Positions 47,142-55,282 of a stretch of 64,000 bases of DNA are shown here, one piece after another. The first letter of the stretch is position 1; every line of letters begins with the position of its first letter. The position numbers and the translations under genes are program-made. The stretch covers positions 2,688,501-2,752,500 of the forward strand of contig JAVSGI010000005.1 in NCBI GenBank assembly GCA_032334235.1, in the 5' to 3' direction. The notes beneath the pieces were generated by a model. It did not search any database. It saw only the letters and a list, made by a program, of their open reading frames with translations, and was not told the DNA's origin. The DNA is from Paracoccaceae bacterium Fryx2. GTDB lineage: Bacteria; Pseudomonadota; Alphaproteobacteria; Rhodobacterales; Rhodobacteraceae.

Positions 47142-48818
47142 ATGTTCACGCGCATCACCGAGTCCGGCGGCCGCCGCTACCTGCAGATCGTCGAGTCCTT
47201 CCGCAACGACGCGGGCAAGTCGCGGCTGCGTGTCGTGGCCAACCTCGGGCGCCTCGATGCCCTGAAGCCCGGCCAGCTCGACGCCCTCATCAGTGGCCTG
47301 AACCGCGCGGCCGGCCGGGCTGAGAACTCTGCCTCGGAGGTGATCTACGACGCAGCCCTGGGATATGGCGATGTCTTTGCGCTGCATGAGCTCTGGAAGG
47401 AGCTCGGCTTCGACCGTGCGCTCACCGCGGCCCTGCGTTCCGGTCGCCGCGAGATCGATGTCGAGGCGCTGGTGCGCGCCATGGTCTTCAACCGGCTCTG
47501 CGCGCCCGACAGCAAGCTGGGCTGCCTGCGCTGGCTGGAAACGGTGGCCATGCCCGCGATGCCCGTGGCGATCAATCACCTGCATCTGCTGCGGGCGATG
47601 GACGCGCTGATGGATCACGCAGAGGCCGTCGAGGCGGCACTCGCCCGCCAGATCCGGCCGCTGGTCGACCGGGATCTGGCCGTGGTCTTCTACGATCTCA
47701 CCACCGTGCGCATCCATGGCGAAGGCGAGGTGGACGACGACATCCGCGCCTTCGGAATGAACAAGGAGACCGGGGGCATCGCCCGCCAGTTCGTGCTGGG
47801 CGTGGTCCAGACCGCCGAGGGACTGCCGTCGGCATGGACCCTCGAACCGGTGGCGGGTCCCTGCCGACTGCACACCGTCCATCCCGGCAATGTCGCCGAG
47901 ACGAAGACGCTGCAGGGCATGCTCACGACCGTCCTGCAGCGCTTTCCCGTGCAGCGCGTGATCCTGGTGGCCGACCGCGGGCTCCTGAGCCTCGACAACA
48001 TCTCCGAACTGACCGCGATGGCCGAGCGGGAAGCCGGCGGCCGCAAGCTGGAGTTCATCCTGGCGGTGCCAGCCCGCCGCTACGGCGAGCTGGTCGAGAC
48101 CTTCCAGAGCCTCGCCTTCACCGATGGCCTCGCCGAAGCGAGCTTCGCCGGCCACCGGCTGATCGTGGCGCATGATCCGGATCGGGCCGCGTTGCAGTCC
48201 GGACATCGCCGGGCGCGGATCGCCGAGCTTGAGGCGATGGCGGCGAAAATGGTGAAGAAGCTCGATGCCGGTGACACGGCCCGCGGCCGCCGCGCTTCCG
48301 ACCGCGGTGCCTACAGCCGCTTTGCCCGCGCTGTGGCCGAGGCAGAGCTGACGCGCTTCATTCAGGTCGACTACGCGGCCGACCGCTTCAGTTGGTCGCT
48401 GAATGAGGCGGCCCTCGCCGAGGCCGAGCTTTTCGACGGCAAGCTCGCGCTCCTGACCAATGCCCCCGACCTCACGCCGGCCGAGGCCGTCCTGCGCTAC
48501 AAGTCCCTCGCCGACATCGAGCGCGGCTTCCGCGTGCTGAAGTCCGACATCGAGATCGCCCCGGTCCACCATCGCCTGCCCGACCGGATCCGCGCCCACG
48601 CGCTGATCTGCTTCCTGGCGCTGGTCCTCTATCGCGTGATGCGCATGCGGCTGAAGGCCAAGGGACACACAGCCAGCCCCCGCACCGCCCTCGACCTGCT
48701 GGCGCGCATCCACCGACACCGGGCCCGCATCGCCGAGCGGAAATTCGAAGGAACGACCACGCCAACACAGGAGCAGCTTGACCTCTTCGACGCCTTGAAC
48801 CTGCCAAAACCGGCCTGA
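47142..48818 (+). CDS. IS1634-family (IS4-superfamily) transposase
   Basis: 558-aa DDE transposase. VVFYDLTTVRIHGEG (first Asp near residue 186), RVILVADRGLLSLDNI (second Asp) and YKSLADIERGFRVLKSDIEIAPVHHR (YREK-like region with the Glu in the DIERGFR block) match IS1634/IS4-type enzymes, as does the N-terminal MFTRITESGGRRYLQIVESFR. The frame is intact and an AT-rich promoter region precedes ATG 47142, so the enzyme may be active even though the element's right end seems missing. Confidence 0.85.
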   Translation: MFTRITESGGRRYLQIVESFRNDAGKSRLRVVANLGRLDALKPGQLDALISGLNRAAGRAENSASEVIYDAALGYGDVFALHELWKELGFDRALTAALRSGRREIDVEALVRAMVFNRLCAPDSKLGCLRWLETVAMPAMPVAINHLHLLRAMDALMDHAEAVEAALARQIRPLVDRDLAVVFYDLTTVRIHGEGEVDDDIRAFGMNKETGGIARQFVLGVVQTAEGLPSAWTLEPVAGPCRLHTVHPGNVAETKTLQGMLTTVLQRFPVQRVILVADRGLLSLDNISELTAMAEREAGGRKLEFILAVPARRYGELVETFQSLAFTDGLAEASFAGHRLIVAHDPDRAALQSGHRRARIAELEAMAAKMVKKLDAGDTARGRRASDRGAYSRFARAVAEAELTRFIQVDYAADRFSWSLNEAALAEAELFDGKLALLTNAPDLTPAEAVLRYKSLADIERGFRVLKSDIEIAPVHHRLPDRIRAHALICFLALVLYRVMRMRLKAKGHTASPRTALDLLARIHRHRARIAERKFEGTTTPTQEQLDLFDALNLPKPA

Positions 48819-48830
48819 CCGGCGTCCCGT
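47142..48830 (+). mobile_element. IS1634-type insertion sequence, right end apparently truncated by IS5
   Basis: Minimal extent: transposase gene plus 12 bp up to the IS5 inverted repeat at 48831. The left end lies somewhere in 46937-47141. No matching terminal inverted repeat is left after the stop, so the right end is probably lost. Confidence 0.6.
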
Positions 48831-49880
48831 GGCTCTGTTGCACAAATCCCGTGAGGGATTCATCTTGTGAATCCAGCGTGGTAGCTGGACGGCATGAGCA
48901 GACCCATACCCCCCGCCTACAAGACCAGGAACTGGCCCGCCTATAACGAAGCGCTGAAGCGCCGCGGCTCGCTGACGATCTGGTTTGATACCGCCATGAT
49001 CTGGGAGGCTGCGCCGACAGGTAAGCGCGGCCGACAGCCTGACTATAGCGATGCCGCGATCCAGACCTGCCTGACCATCAAGGTGTTGTTTGGCATGGCG
49101 CTCAGACAGACGACTGGCTTCGTCGAAAGCCTGCTGGGGCTCATCGATTTGGATTGGGCTGTGCCCAATTTCAGCACGCTGAGCCGTCGCCAGAAGACCC
49201 TGAAGGTCAACATCCCCCACCGCGGCTCGCAAGGCCCGCTGCATCTTCTGATCGATAGCACCGGGATCAAGGTTGAAGGCGAAGGTGAATGGAATGCGCG
49301 CAAGCACGGCGGCACCAAACGTCGGGTCTGGCGCAAGATTCACATCGGGATAGACGAGAAAACACTGGAAATCCGCGCAGCCGAGTTCACCACCAGCGAT
49401 GTCGGTGACGCGCCGATGCTGCCCGAACTGCTCGACCAGATCCCGCCCGATCAGGAGATCGCCAGCGTCACCGCTGATGGCGCCTTCGACACACGCAAGT
49501 GTCACGACGCCATCGCCGCCCGCGGTGCGGCCGCCATCATTCCGCCCCGCAAGAACGCCAAGCCATGGAAGCCCGACACCCCCGGGGCAATCGCCCGCAA
49601 CGAAGCCCTACGCGCGTCGAAACGCTTCGGCCGAACCATCTGGCGACGATGGAGCGGTTATCACCGCCGAAGCCGCGTCGAGACGAAGATGCACTGCGTC
49701 AAATTGCTGGGTCAGCGCCTCATGGCGCGGGACTTTGACCGTCAGGTCGCCGAGTTTCAGGTCCGTGTAGCCGTGCTGAACGGCTTCACGGCGCTCGGTA
49801 TACCCGTCACTGAAGCCGTGGGATGAGTCTGTCCAGGGAAAGGGGAGATCTGTCTGTCACCCGATTTGTGCAACAGAGCC
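48831..49880 (+). mobile_element. IS5-family (IS903-group-like) insertion sequence
   Basis: Complete 1,050-bp element with perfect 18-bp inverted repeats GGCTCTGTTGCACAAATC (48831-48848 and 49863-49880), resembling IS903 ends. The family makes 9-bp duplications, but the flanks (GCGTCCCGT left, CATAGGGGG right) do not match, so a rearrangement has joined them. Confidence 0.9.
48894..49826 (+). CDS. IS5-family transposase
   Basis: 310-aa DDE transposase, intact. N-terminal TRNWPAYNEALKRRGSLTIWFD and FSTLSRRQKTLKV (helix-turn-helix/DUF4096-type) are followed by LHLLIDSTGIKVEGEGEW (first catalytic Asp), VTADGAFDTRKCHDAIAARGAAAIIPPRKNA (second Asp) and RWSGYHRRSRVETKMHCVKLLG (YxxRSxxE box with the catalytic Glu). 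Nearly fills the element. Confidence 0.92.
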   Translation: MSRPIPPAYKTRNWPAYNEALKRRGSLTIWFDTAMIWEAAPTGKRGRQPDYSDAAIQTCLTIKVLFGMALRQTTGFVESLLGLIDLDWAVPNFSTLSRRQKTLKVNIPHRGSQGPLHLLIDSTGIKVEGEGEWNARKHGGTKRRVWRKIHIGIDEKTLEIRAAEFTTSDVGDAPMLPELLDQIPPDQEIASVTADGAFDTRKCHDAIAARGAAAIIPPRKNAKPWKPDTPGAIARNEALRASKRFGRTIWRRWSGYHRRSRVETKMHCVKLLGQRLMARDFDRQVAEFQVRVAVLNGFTALGIPVTEAVG

Positions 49881-49937
49881 CATAGGGGGGGCAAAATTGG
49901 GCGCCGATAGGGGGTCAGGTTTGCGTGCCGATTGACA
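49881..49937. mobile_element. Remnant end of an IS21-type element (candidate)
   Basis: Two related units, AGGGGGGGCAAAATTGGGCG... (49884-49908) and AGGGGGTCAGGTTTGCGTGC... (49909-49937), both contain CCGAT; the second ends TTGACA, i.e. TGTCAATCGG on the other strand. Repeated units ending in TGT/ACA resemble IS21-type ends. 49938-50075 is GC-rich with no gene seen. Confidence 0.45.
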
Positions 49938-50075
49938 GTCTTGGGGCACCTTGTGGTTGCGGGCGTGCAGGGTAGTGCCGCGCCGGGGGGTGTTGCGCGT
50001 GCGGCGGGGTTGCGTGCGGACAGGGTTCGCGGCAATGCTGGGACGAGCGGATTTCAGGACGGATTGGAGAACGGG

Positions 50076-50957
50076 ATGACACCCGAGGAATTGATTGGCG
50101 GCAACGCGGTGTATCTGGCGATTGCCGTGTTCATCATCCTGTGCATCTTCCTGGGCGTGCGGATCGTGCCGCAGTCGGAAAAGCACGTGGTGGAGCGGTT
50201 TGGCCGCCTGCGGTCGGTGCTGCATCCGGGGATCAACTTCGTGGTGCCGTTCCTCGACCGGGTGGCGCACAAGATCAGCATCCTGGAGCGGCAGTTGCCG
50301 ACGGCGCAGCAGGATGCCATCACCACCGACAACGTGCTGGTGAAGGTGGAGACGAGCGTTTTCTACCGGATCACCGAGCCGGAAAAGACCGTCTACCGGA
50401 TCAGGGATGTCGATGCGGCGATTGCGACGACGGTGGCGGGGATCGTGCGGAGCGAGATCGGCAAGATGGAGCTGGATCAGGTGCAGTCGAACCGCAACGG
50501 GCTGACGGCGCAGATCCGCGAGCAGGTGCGGGCGATGGTCGATGACTGGGGCATCGAGGTGACGCGGGCCGAACTGCTGGATGTGAACCTCGACGAGGCG
50601 ACGCGGGCGGCGATGCTGCAGCAACTGAACGCCGAACGGGCGCGGCGGGCGAATGTGACCGAGGCCGAGGGCAAGAAGCGGGCGGTGGAACTGAACGCGG
50701 ATGCCGAGCTTTATGCCGCCGAGCAGGAGGCCAAGGCGCGGCGGGTGCTGGCCGATGCCGAGGCCTATGCCACCGGGGTGATTGCCGAGGCGATCAAGGA
50801 AAGCGGCATCGAGGCGGCGCAATATCAGGTGGCGCTGAAGCAGGTGGAGGCGCTGACGGCGGTGGGGCAGGGTGCGGGCAAGCAGATGATCATCGTGCCG
50901 GCCCAGGCGCTGGATGCGTTCGGCGATGCGTTCAAGATGCTGAAGGGGCGCGTGTGA
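50076..50957 (+). CDS. SPFH/Band 7 domain protein (QmcA/stomatin-like)
   Basis: 293-aa membrane protein. One N-terminal membrane segment (AVYLAIAVFIILCIFLGVRIV, about 11-31) is followed by the SPFH domain (SEKHVVERFGRLRSVLHPGINFVVPFLDRVAHK...) and a long coiled coil rich in Ala and Glu (ATRAAMLQQLNAERARRANVTEAEGKKRAVELNADAELYAAEQEAKARRVLADAEAY). Such proteins form membrane microdomain scaffolds. ATG 50076 follows GGAGAACGGG. The stop overlaps the NfeD-type gene, a typical pair. Confidence 0.92.
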   Translation: MTPEELIGGNAVYLAIAVFIILCIFLGVRIVPQSEKHVVERFGRLRSVLHPGINFVVPFLDRVAHKISILERQLPTAQQDAITTDNVLVKVETSVFYRITEPEKTVYRIRDVDAAIATTVAGIVRSEIGKMELDQVQSNRNGLTAQIREQVRAMVDDWGIEVTRAELLDVNLDEATRAAMLQQLNAERARRANVTEAEGKKRAVELNADAELYAAEQEAKARRVLADAEAYATGVIAEAIKESGIEAAQYQVALKQVEALTAVGQGAGKQMIIVPAQALDAFGDAFKMLKGRV

Positions 50958-51226
50958 TGTGGGCGGTGTGGTGGGTCTGGGTGGTGGCGGGCTTCGTGCT
51001 GGGTGTCATCGAGGTGCTGCTGCCGGGTTACATCTTTCTCGGCTTTGCCGTGGGCGCGATGGTGACGGGGATCCTGATCGGCACCGGGTTGATGGGGGGC
51101 AGTGTGCCGTGGCTGGTGCTGGTGTTTGCGCTGGCGTCGCTGGCGGCGTGGCTGGCGATGCGGCGGATCTTCGGGTTGCCGGGCAACCGGGCCAAGGTCT
51201 GGGACCGCGACATCAACGACAACTGA
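50954..51226 (+). CDS. NfeD-family membrane protein (short form)
   Basis: 90 aa with two or three hydrophobic segments (WWVWVVAGFVLGVIEVLLPGYIFLGFAVGAMVTGILI and VPWLVLVFALASLAAWLAM), a pattern typical of short NfeD proteins that partner SPFH proteins (compare YbbK/QmcA). GTG 50954 overlaps the preceding stop; ATG 50957 is equally possible. It lacks the C-terminal OB-fold domain seen in longer members. Confidence 0.85.
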   Translation: MMWAVWWVWVVAGFVLGVIEVLLPGYIFLGFAVGAMVTGILIGTGLMGGSVPWLVLVFALASLAAWLAMRRIFGLPGNRAKVWDRDINDN

Positions 51227-51343
51227 CAGCCGCGCACGGGCTGGCAGGCGGAAACTGACGCACGGCGGCTTGAGCGGACGCGCGGCGGGAACCGTTCGCG
51301 CTTGTCCGCGTTGTTCTCGCATCAAACATGCGGGAGACATACC

Positions 51344-51667
51344 ATGTCAGACTATCGTAATACGCCGCCGAACACGACGAACACCACGGTCAACACCCCC
51401 GCGGCCCCCGAGCGTTCGGGCATGGGCATGGTGATCGGCGGCGTTGCCGTTGTCGCCATCATCGGCCTTGTGGCCTGGAACATGATGGACAATGACCGGG
51501 GTGGCGACACCGCGCCGGTGAGCAACACCATCAACAACACCTCGCCCGCCGTGACCGAGCCTGCCGCACCGGCGGCGCCTGCCCCGGCACCCGAGGCCGC
51601 GGCGCCCGCTCCGGCGCCGGAACCCATGGCACCTGCGCCCGCCCCGGCCCCCGCCCCGGTGAACTGA
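51344..51667 (+). CDS. Single-pass membrane protein with Ala-Pro repeat tail
   Basis: 107 aa. A polar Asn/Thr/Pro-rich start, a membrane segment (GMGMVIGGVAVVAIIGLVAWNMM, residues about 26-48), a linker, then a tail of Ala-Pro repeats (APAPEAAAPAPAPEPMAPAP...) likely to span the periplasm in an extended form. ATG 51344 follows CGGGAGACATACC. No enzymatic motif. A GC hairpin (51706-51727) and the interrupted DUF892 gene follow. Confidence 0.7.
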   Translation: MSDYRNTPPNTTNTTVNTPAAPERSGMGMVIGGVAVVAIIGLVAWNMMDNDRGGDTAPVSNTINNTSPAVTEPAAPAAPAPAPEAAAPAPAPEPMAPAPAPAPAPVN

Positions 51668-51705
51668 GACTGGTCAGTTTGACCCGAGGCTGAGGATTCC
51701 TGCAA

Positions 51706-51727
51706 GGCGGCCCGTGCGCGGGCCGCC
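51706..51727. terminator. GC-rich hairpin after the Ala-Pro protein gene
   Basis: GGCGGCCCG (51706-51714) pairs with CGGGCCGCC (51719-51727) around TGCG. No T-run, so only a possible terminator. Confidence 0.4.
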
Positions 51728-52723
51728 CGCGGTGCAGGTCCGGCCATCAGACAGAAGCCCCGACAATCGACGGAGATTCCCATGAAAACGCTTTCTGTAG
51801 CGCGTCAACCAGCATGTCCGTGACCGTCAACCACGTTGGCCGGTTTTAGGCCGCTGGGTTGGCGTATCTGGAATTGTTTTTCGCTCAGCCTTCTCCTTTG
51901 TCCTTGTTGTCGGCGATGGTTGTCGTTGGCGGTCTGCTCAGCGCCTCTTTGTTGGAGGCGGCCGCGCGCTGGCGGAAGCTTTCGGCATTCATCTCCAGGA
52001 TCGCTGCGTGATGAACCAGCCGGTCGATGGCCGCGACGGTCATCGCCTTGTCCGGGAAGATCTGGTCCCAGCCGCTGAAGGGCTGGTTGGCGGCGATGGC
52101 GATGCTGCGGCATTCGTAGCGCCGGGCGATCAGCTCGAAGAGCACGCCTGTCTCGGCCTGATCCTTGTGGGCGTAGGTGATGTCGTCGAGGATGATCAGG
52201 TCGAACTTGTCGAGCTTGGCGAGCGCGGCTTCGAGCACCAGATCGCGGCGGGCGGCCTGAAGTCGCTGCACCAGATCGCTGGTCCGGGTATAGAACACGC
52301 GGTGTCCCCGCTCGATCAGGGCATGGCCTATCGCGCAGAGAATGTGCGTTTTGCCCGTGCCGGAATTGCCGATGGCGATCAGATTGCCGCCACCCTCCAG
52401 CCAGTCGCCGGCCGCCAAGGCCTCGATCCGGGCGCGCGGCAGGGTTGGCAGCGCCTTGAAGTCGAAGGTCGCCAGCGTCTTGCCAGCCGGTAGCTGTGCC
52501 TCGTTCATGTGGCGCTGAATGCGGCGCATGTCGCGCTCGGCCAGTTCGTATTCCGCGAGGACGGCCAGAAAGCGTGCGTGTTTCGCTTGATGGTGGGCAT
52601 CGATTTCACGGGATCATGGGCAGTCATTTCGCGTGAAGCTGGGCACTGATTTCGCGGGATCGCGGGCAGGTCTGGTCGGCAAATTGAGGATAGTTGCGCC
52701 TTCAGGAATGAAGGGGTGGCTTG

Positions 52724-54262
52724 ATGCCGACAGGACGATTGAACATGCGCCGGATACGAGATGTTTTGCGATTGAAGCTTGGGCAAGGCCTGAGCGAGCG
52801 GTCCATTGCCGCTTCCCTCGGTCTGAGCAAGGGGAGCGTCGGAAGCTACACCCAACGGGCGCGTCATGCCGGGCTCACGTGGCCCTTGCCGGAGGGGATC
52901 GATGACGACAGCCTTGAACTTCTTTTGTTTCCAGCCCCGCCCACGGTGCCGGACGCGGAGCGGCTTGTGCCCGACTGGGCGGAGATTGACCGCGAGTTGC
53001 GCCGCCCTGGGGTGACGCGGATGCTGCTCTGGGAAGAATACCGTGCCGCGCACCCCGGGGGTTTTGCCTATACTTGGTTTTGCACGCATTACGAGGCTTG
53101 GAAGGGTCGGGTGCGCCCGACGATGCGCCAGACACATGTGGGCGGCGAGAAGGTGTTCGTCGACTTTGCCGGCGACACCATCGACGTGATCGACCCCACG
53201 ACCGGCGAAGCGCGGGCCATGAAGCTGTTCGTGGCGGCAATGGGGGCATCGAATCACACCTATGCCGAGGCGGTGGCATCGGAGGGGTTGGAAGATTGGA
53301 TCCTCGCGCATATCCGGATGTTCGCCTTTCTGGGCGGCGTGCCAAAGGCGGTGGTTCCGGACAATCTGAAGTCCGCCGTGATCAAGGCAGACCGGTTTGA
53401 TCCGGGGCTGAACCGGACCTATGCCGAGATGGCGGCGCATTATGGCACCGCCGTTCTGCCCGCCCGGCCGCGCAAACCCCGGGACAAGGCGAAGGTGGAA
53501 GTGGCTGTCCAAGTGGCACAACGCTGGATTCTGGCGCGGCTGCGGAACCACCGGTTCTTCTCATTGGCCGAGTTGAACGTGGCGATCCGGCGGCTGCTGG
53601 ACGAGTTGAACATGCGCGTGATGCGCGGCTATGGCGCCAGCCGCGCCGATCTGTTTGCCACTTTGGATCGGCCCAATCTTCAGCCCCTACCGCCCGAACC
53701 TTATGTCTTCGCCCGCTGGAAGCGCGCCCGCGTGGCACCCGACTATCACGTTGAGGTCGACAGCTCATGGTATTCCGTGCCCTTCGCGCTGATCAAACAA
53801 GAGGTCGATGTTCGCACAAGCGGCCAGACGGTCGAGATATTCCATCGTGGTCAGAGGGTTGCGAGCCACGTGCGCACCCCGGGGCGGCGCAGCCATGTCA
53901 CCGTGGCCGACCATATGCCATCGGCCCATCGTCGCTTTGCCGAATGGACCCCGGCCAGAATGCTGGCGCAGGCAACCAAGACCGGCCCCGCCGTCGCCGC
54001 CTTTTGCGAGATGGTGATGGCTGACCGCCCCCATCCTGAACAGGGGTTCCGCACCTGCCTGGGTGTGCTGGCCTTGGTCAAAACCTATGGGCCGGAGCGC
54101 GTTGATGCGGCCTGCCAGCGGGGTGTGACCATCCGGGCCCGCACCGTCACCTCCATTCGTTCGATCCTCAAGACCGGCCTCGATCGCGCCTTCCTGGAAG
54201 GCTCCGAAGAGGTCGCCCCCCTCCAGCACGCCAACATTCGTGGCGGCAGCTATTACCATTGA
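52724..54262 (+). CDS. istA: Inner-element transposase IstA (IS21 family)
   Basis: 512 aa. The helix-turn-helix is RRIRDVLRLKLGQGLSERSIAASLGLSKGSVGSYTQRAR. The catalytic core includes EKVFVDFAGDTIDVID (Asp), VPDNLKSAVIKAD (second Asp) and the Glu in RPRKPRDKAKVEVAVQVAQRWI; a Mu-transposase C-terminal region follows (WYSVPFALIKQEVDVRTSGQTVEIFHRGQRV). ATG 52724 or 52745 could be the start. Confidence 0.93.
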   Translation: MPTGRLNMRRIRDVLRLKLGQGLSERSIAASLGLSKGSVGSYTQRARHAGLTWPLPEGIDDDSLELLLFPAPPTVPDAERLVPDWAEIDRELRRPGVTRMLLWEEYRAAHPGGFAYTWFCTHYEAWKGRVRPTMRQTHVGGEKVFVDFAGDTIDVIDPTTGEARAMKLFVAAMGASNHTYAEAVASEGLEDWILAHIRMFAFLGGVPKAVVPDNLKSAVIKADRFDPGLNRTYAEMAAHYGTAVLPARPRKPRDKAKVEVAVQVAQRWILARLRNHRFFSLAELNVAIRRLLDELNMRVMRGYGASRADLFATLDRPNLQPLPPEPYVFARWKRARVAPDYHVEVDSSWYSVPFALIKQEVDVRTSGQTVEIFHRGQRVASHVRTPGRRSHVTVADHMPSAHRRFAEWTPARMLAQATKTGPAVAAFCEMVMADRPHPEQGFRTCLGVLALVKTYGPERVDAACQRGVTIRARTVTSIRSILKTGLDRAFLEGSEEVAPLQHANIRGGSYYH

Positions 54263-54274
54263 GAAAGGACTAAA

Positions 54275-55036
54275 ATGCTGACCCATCCCACCCACGACCG
54301 ACTGTTGGCGCTCGGCCTGACCGGCATTGCATCGGCGCTCGAAGAACAACGCAGGTCAACCGCCTTCGACGCCCTCTCGTTCGAAGAGCGTCTCGGCCTG
54401 CTGGTCGACCGCGAGGCTGCAGAGCGCGACACCAAGAAACTGGCCTCCCGGCTCAAGTTTGCGGCTCTGCGCCAAGATGCCAGCGTCGAGGATCTGGACC
54501 TGCGCAGCCCACGTGGTCTTGACCGCAGTGTCATGGCGCATCTTGCCGATGGCGGCTGGATCGCCCGGCACGAGAACCTGCTGATAACCGGGCCGACCGG
54601 TTTGGGCAAAAGCTGGATCGCCTGCGCCCTTGGCCACAAGGCGTGCCGGGATGGGCGGCCCGTCCTCTATCAACGTGCGCCGCGCATGTTCGAGGCCCTT
54701 GCTCTGGCCCGTGGCGATGGCCGCCATGAACGCATCCTCAAAACCATCGCCCGCATGGATGTGCTGATCATTGACGATTGGGGCCTCGCCGTCCTCACCG
54801 CCCCGGAGCGCCGTGACCTGCTGGAAATCCTCGAAGACCGCCACGGCCGCGCTTCCACCATCGTCACAAGCCAACTCCCCGTTGACCAGTGGCACGAAGC
54901 CATCGGCGACCCAACGCTCGCAGATGCCATCCTCGACCGCCTCGTTCACAACGCACACCGCCTCACCCTCTCAGGTGAAAGCCTGCGCAGGCGCTCCGCC
55001 GTCACAAAAAAGCTTGACCAAATCGTTCAAGCCTGA
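54275..55036 (+). CDS. istB: Inner-element helper ATPase IstB (IS21 family)
   Basis: 253-aa AAA+ ATPase that helps IstA with target choice. Walker A ITGPTGLGKSWIACALG, Walker B VLIIDDWGLAVL, and ERRDLLEILEDRHGRASTIVTSQLP then ILDRLVHNAHRLTLSGES are standard. ATG 54275 follows GAGAAAGGACTAAA, 12 bp after istA. Intact, so the inner element may be autonomous. Confidence 0.94.
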   Translation: MLTHPTHDRLLALGLTGIASALEEQRRSTAFDALSFEERLGLLVDREAAERDTKKLASRLKFAALRQDASVEDLDLRSPRGLDRSVMAHLADGGWIARHENLLITGPTGLGKSWIACALGHKACRDGRPVLYQRAPRMFEALALARGDGRHERILKTIARMDVLIIDDWGLAVLTAPERRDLLEILEDRHGRASTIVTSQLPVDQWHEAIGDPTLADAILDRLVHNAHRLTLSGESLRRRSAVTKKLDQIVQA

Positions 55037-55282
55037 CTCCATGAAAGCGTCGGCCAGCCTGCCCACGATCCCGTGAAATGACTGCCCAGAATGGCGCGAA
55101 ACGCGTGCCCACGATCGCGCGAAATCAGCGCCCATTCTCCGCGAAATCCGCAAGAAAGCGGGCAGCGGGCCAGCCTTCGGCATCGGCGCGGGTGGCGATG
55201 TCGGCCCAAAGCTTGTGGAAGCTGGGCAGGCGCAGCGCGGTCAGCATGCCTGGCAGCGTGTGGATGTCGATCTCGCGGGAGG

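Larger units (their letters stand above)
52575..55152 (+). mobile_element. Inner IS21-family element, complete
   Basis: 2,578 bp, flanked by a perfect 8-bp duplication AGAAAGCG (52567-52574 and 55153-55160). Ends begin TGCGTGTTTCGC and, on the other strand, TGCGGATTTCGC. Each end carries three or more copies of a unit like ATTTCGCG-GATCG-TGGGCA, the expected transposase-binding repeats. istA and istB are intact. Confidence 0.95.

Noticed and set aside
46521..49505. A 994-codon minus-strand frame across dinB, IS1634 and IS5
   Set aside because: It crosses three unrelated real genes and two element boundaries, so it is a shadow frame.
49932..49937. TTGACA as a -35 box for the SPFH gene
   Set aside because: No -10 at 16-18 bp, and it coincides with the candidate IS21 end.
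51575..51665. Short tandem repeats that could suggest a CRISPR or microsatellite
   Set aside because: They are Ala-Pro codons within one frame, without spacers or constant repeat length.
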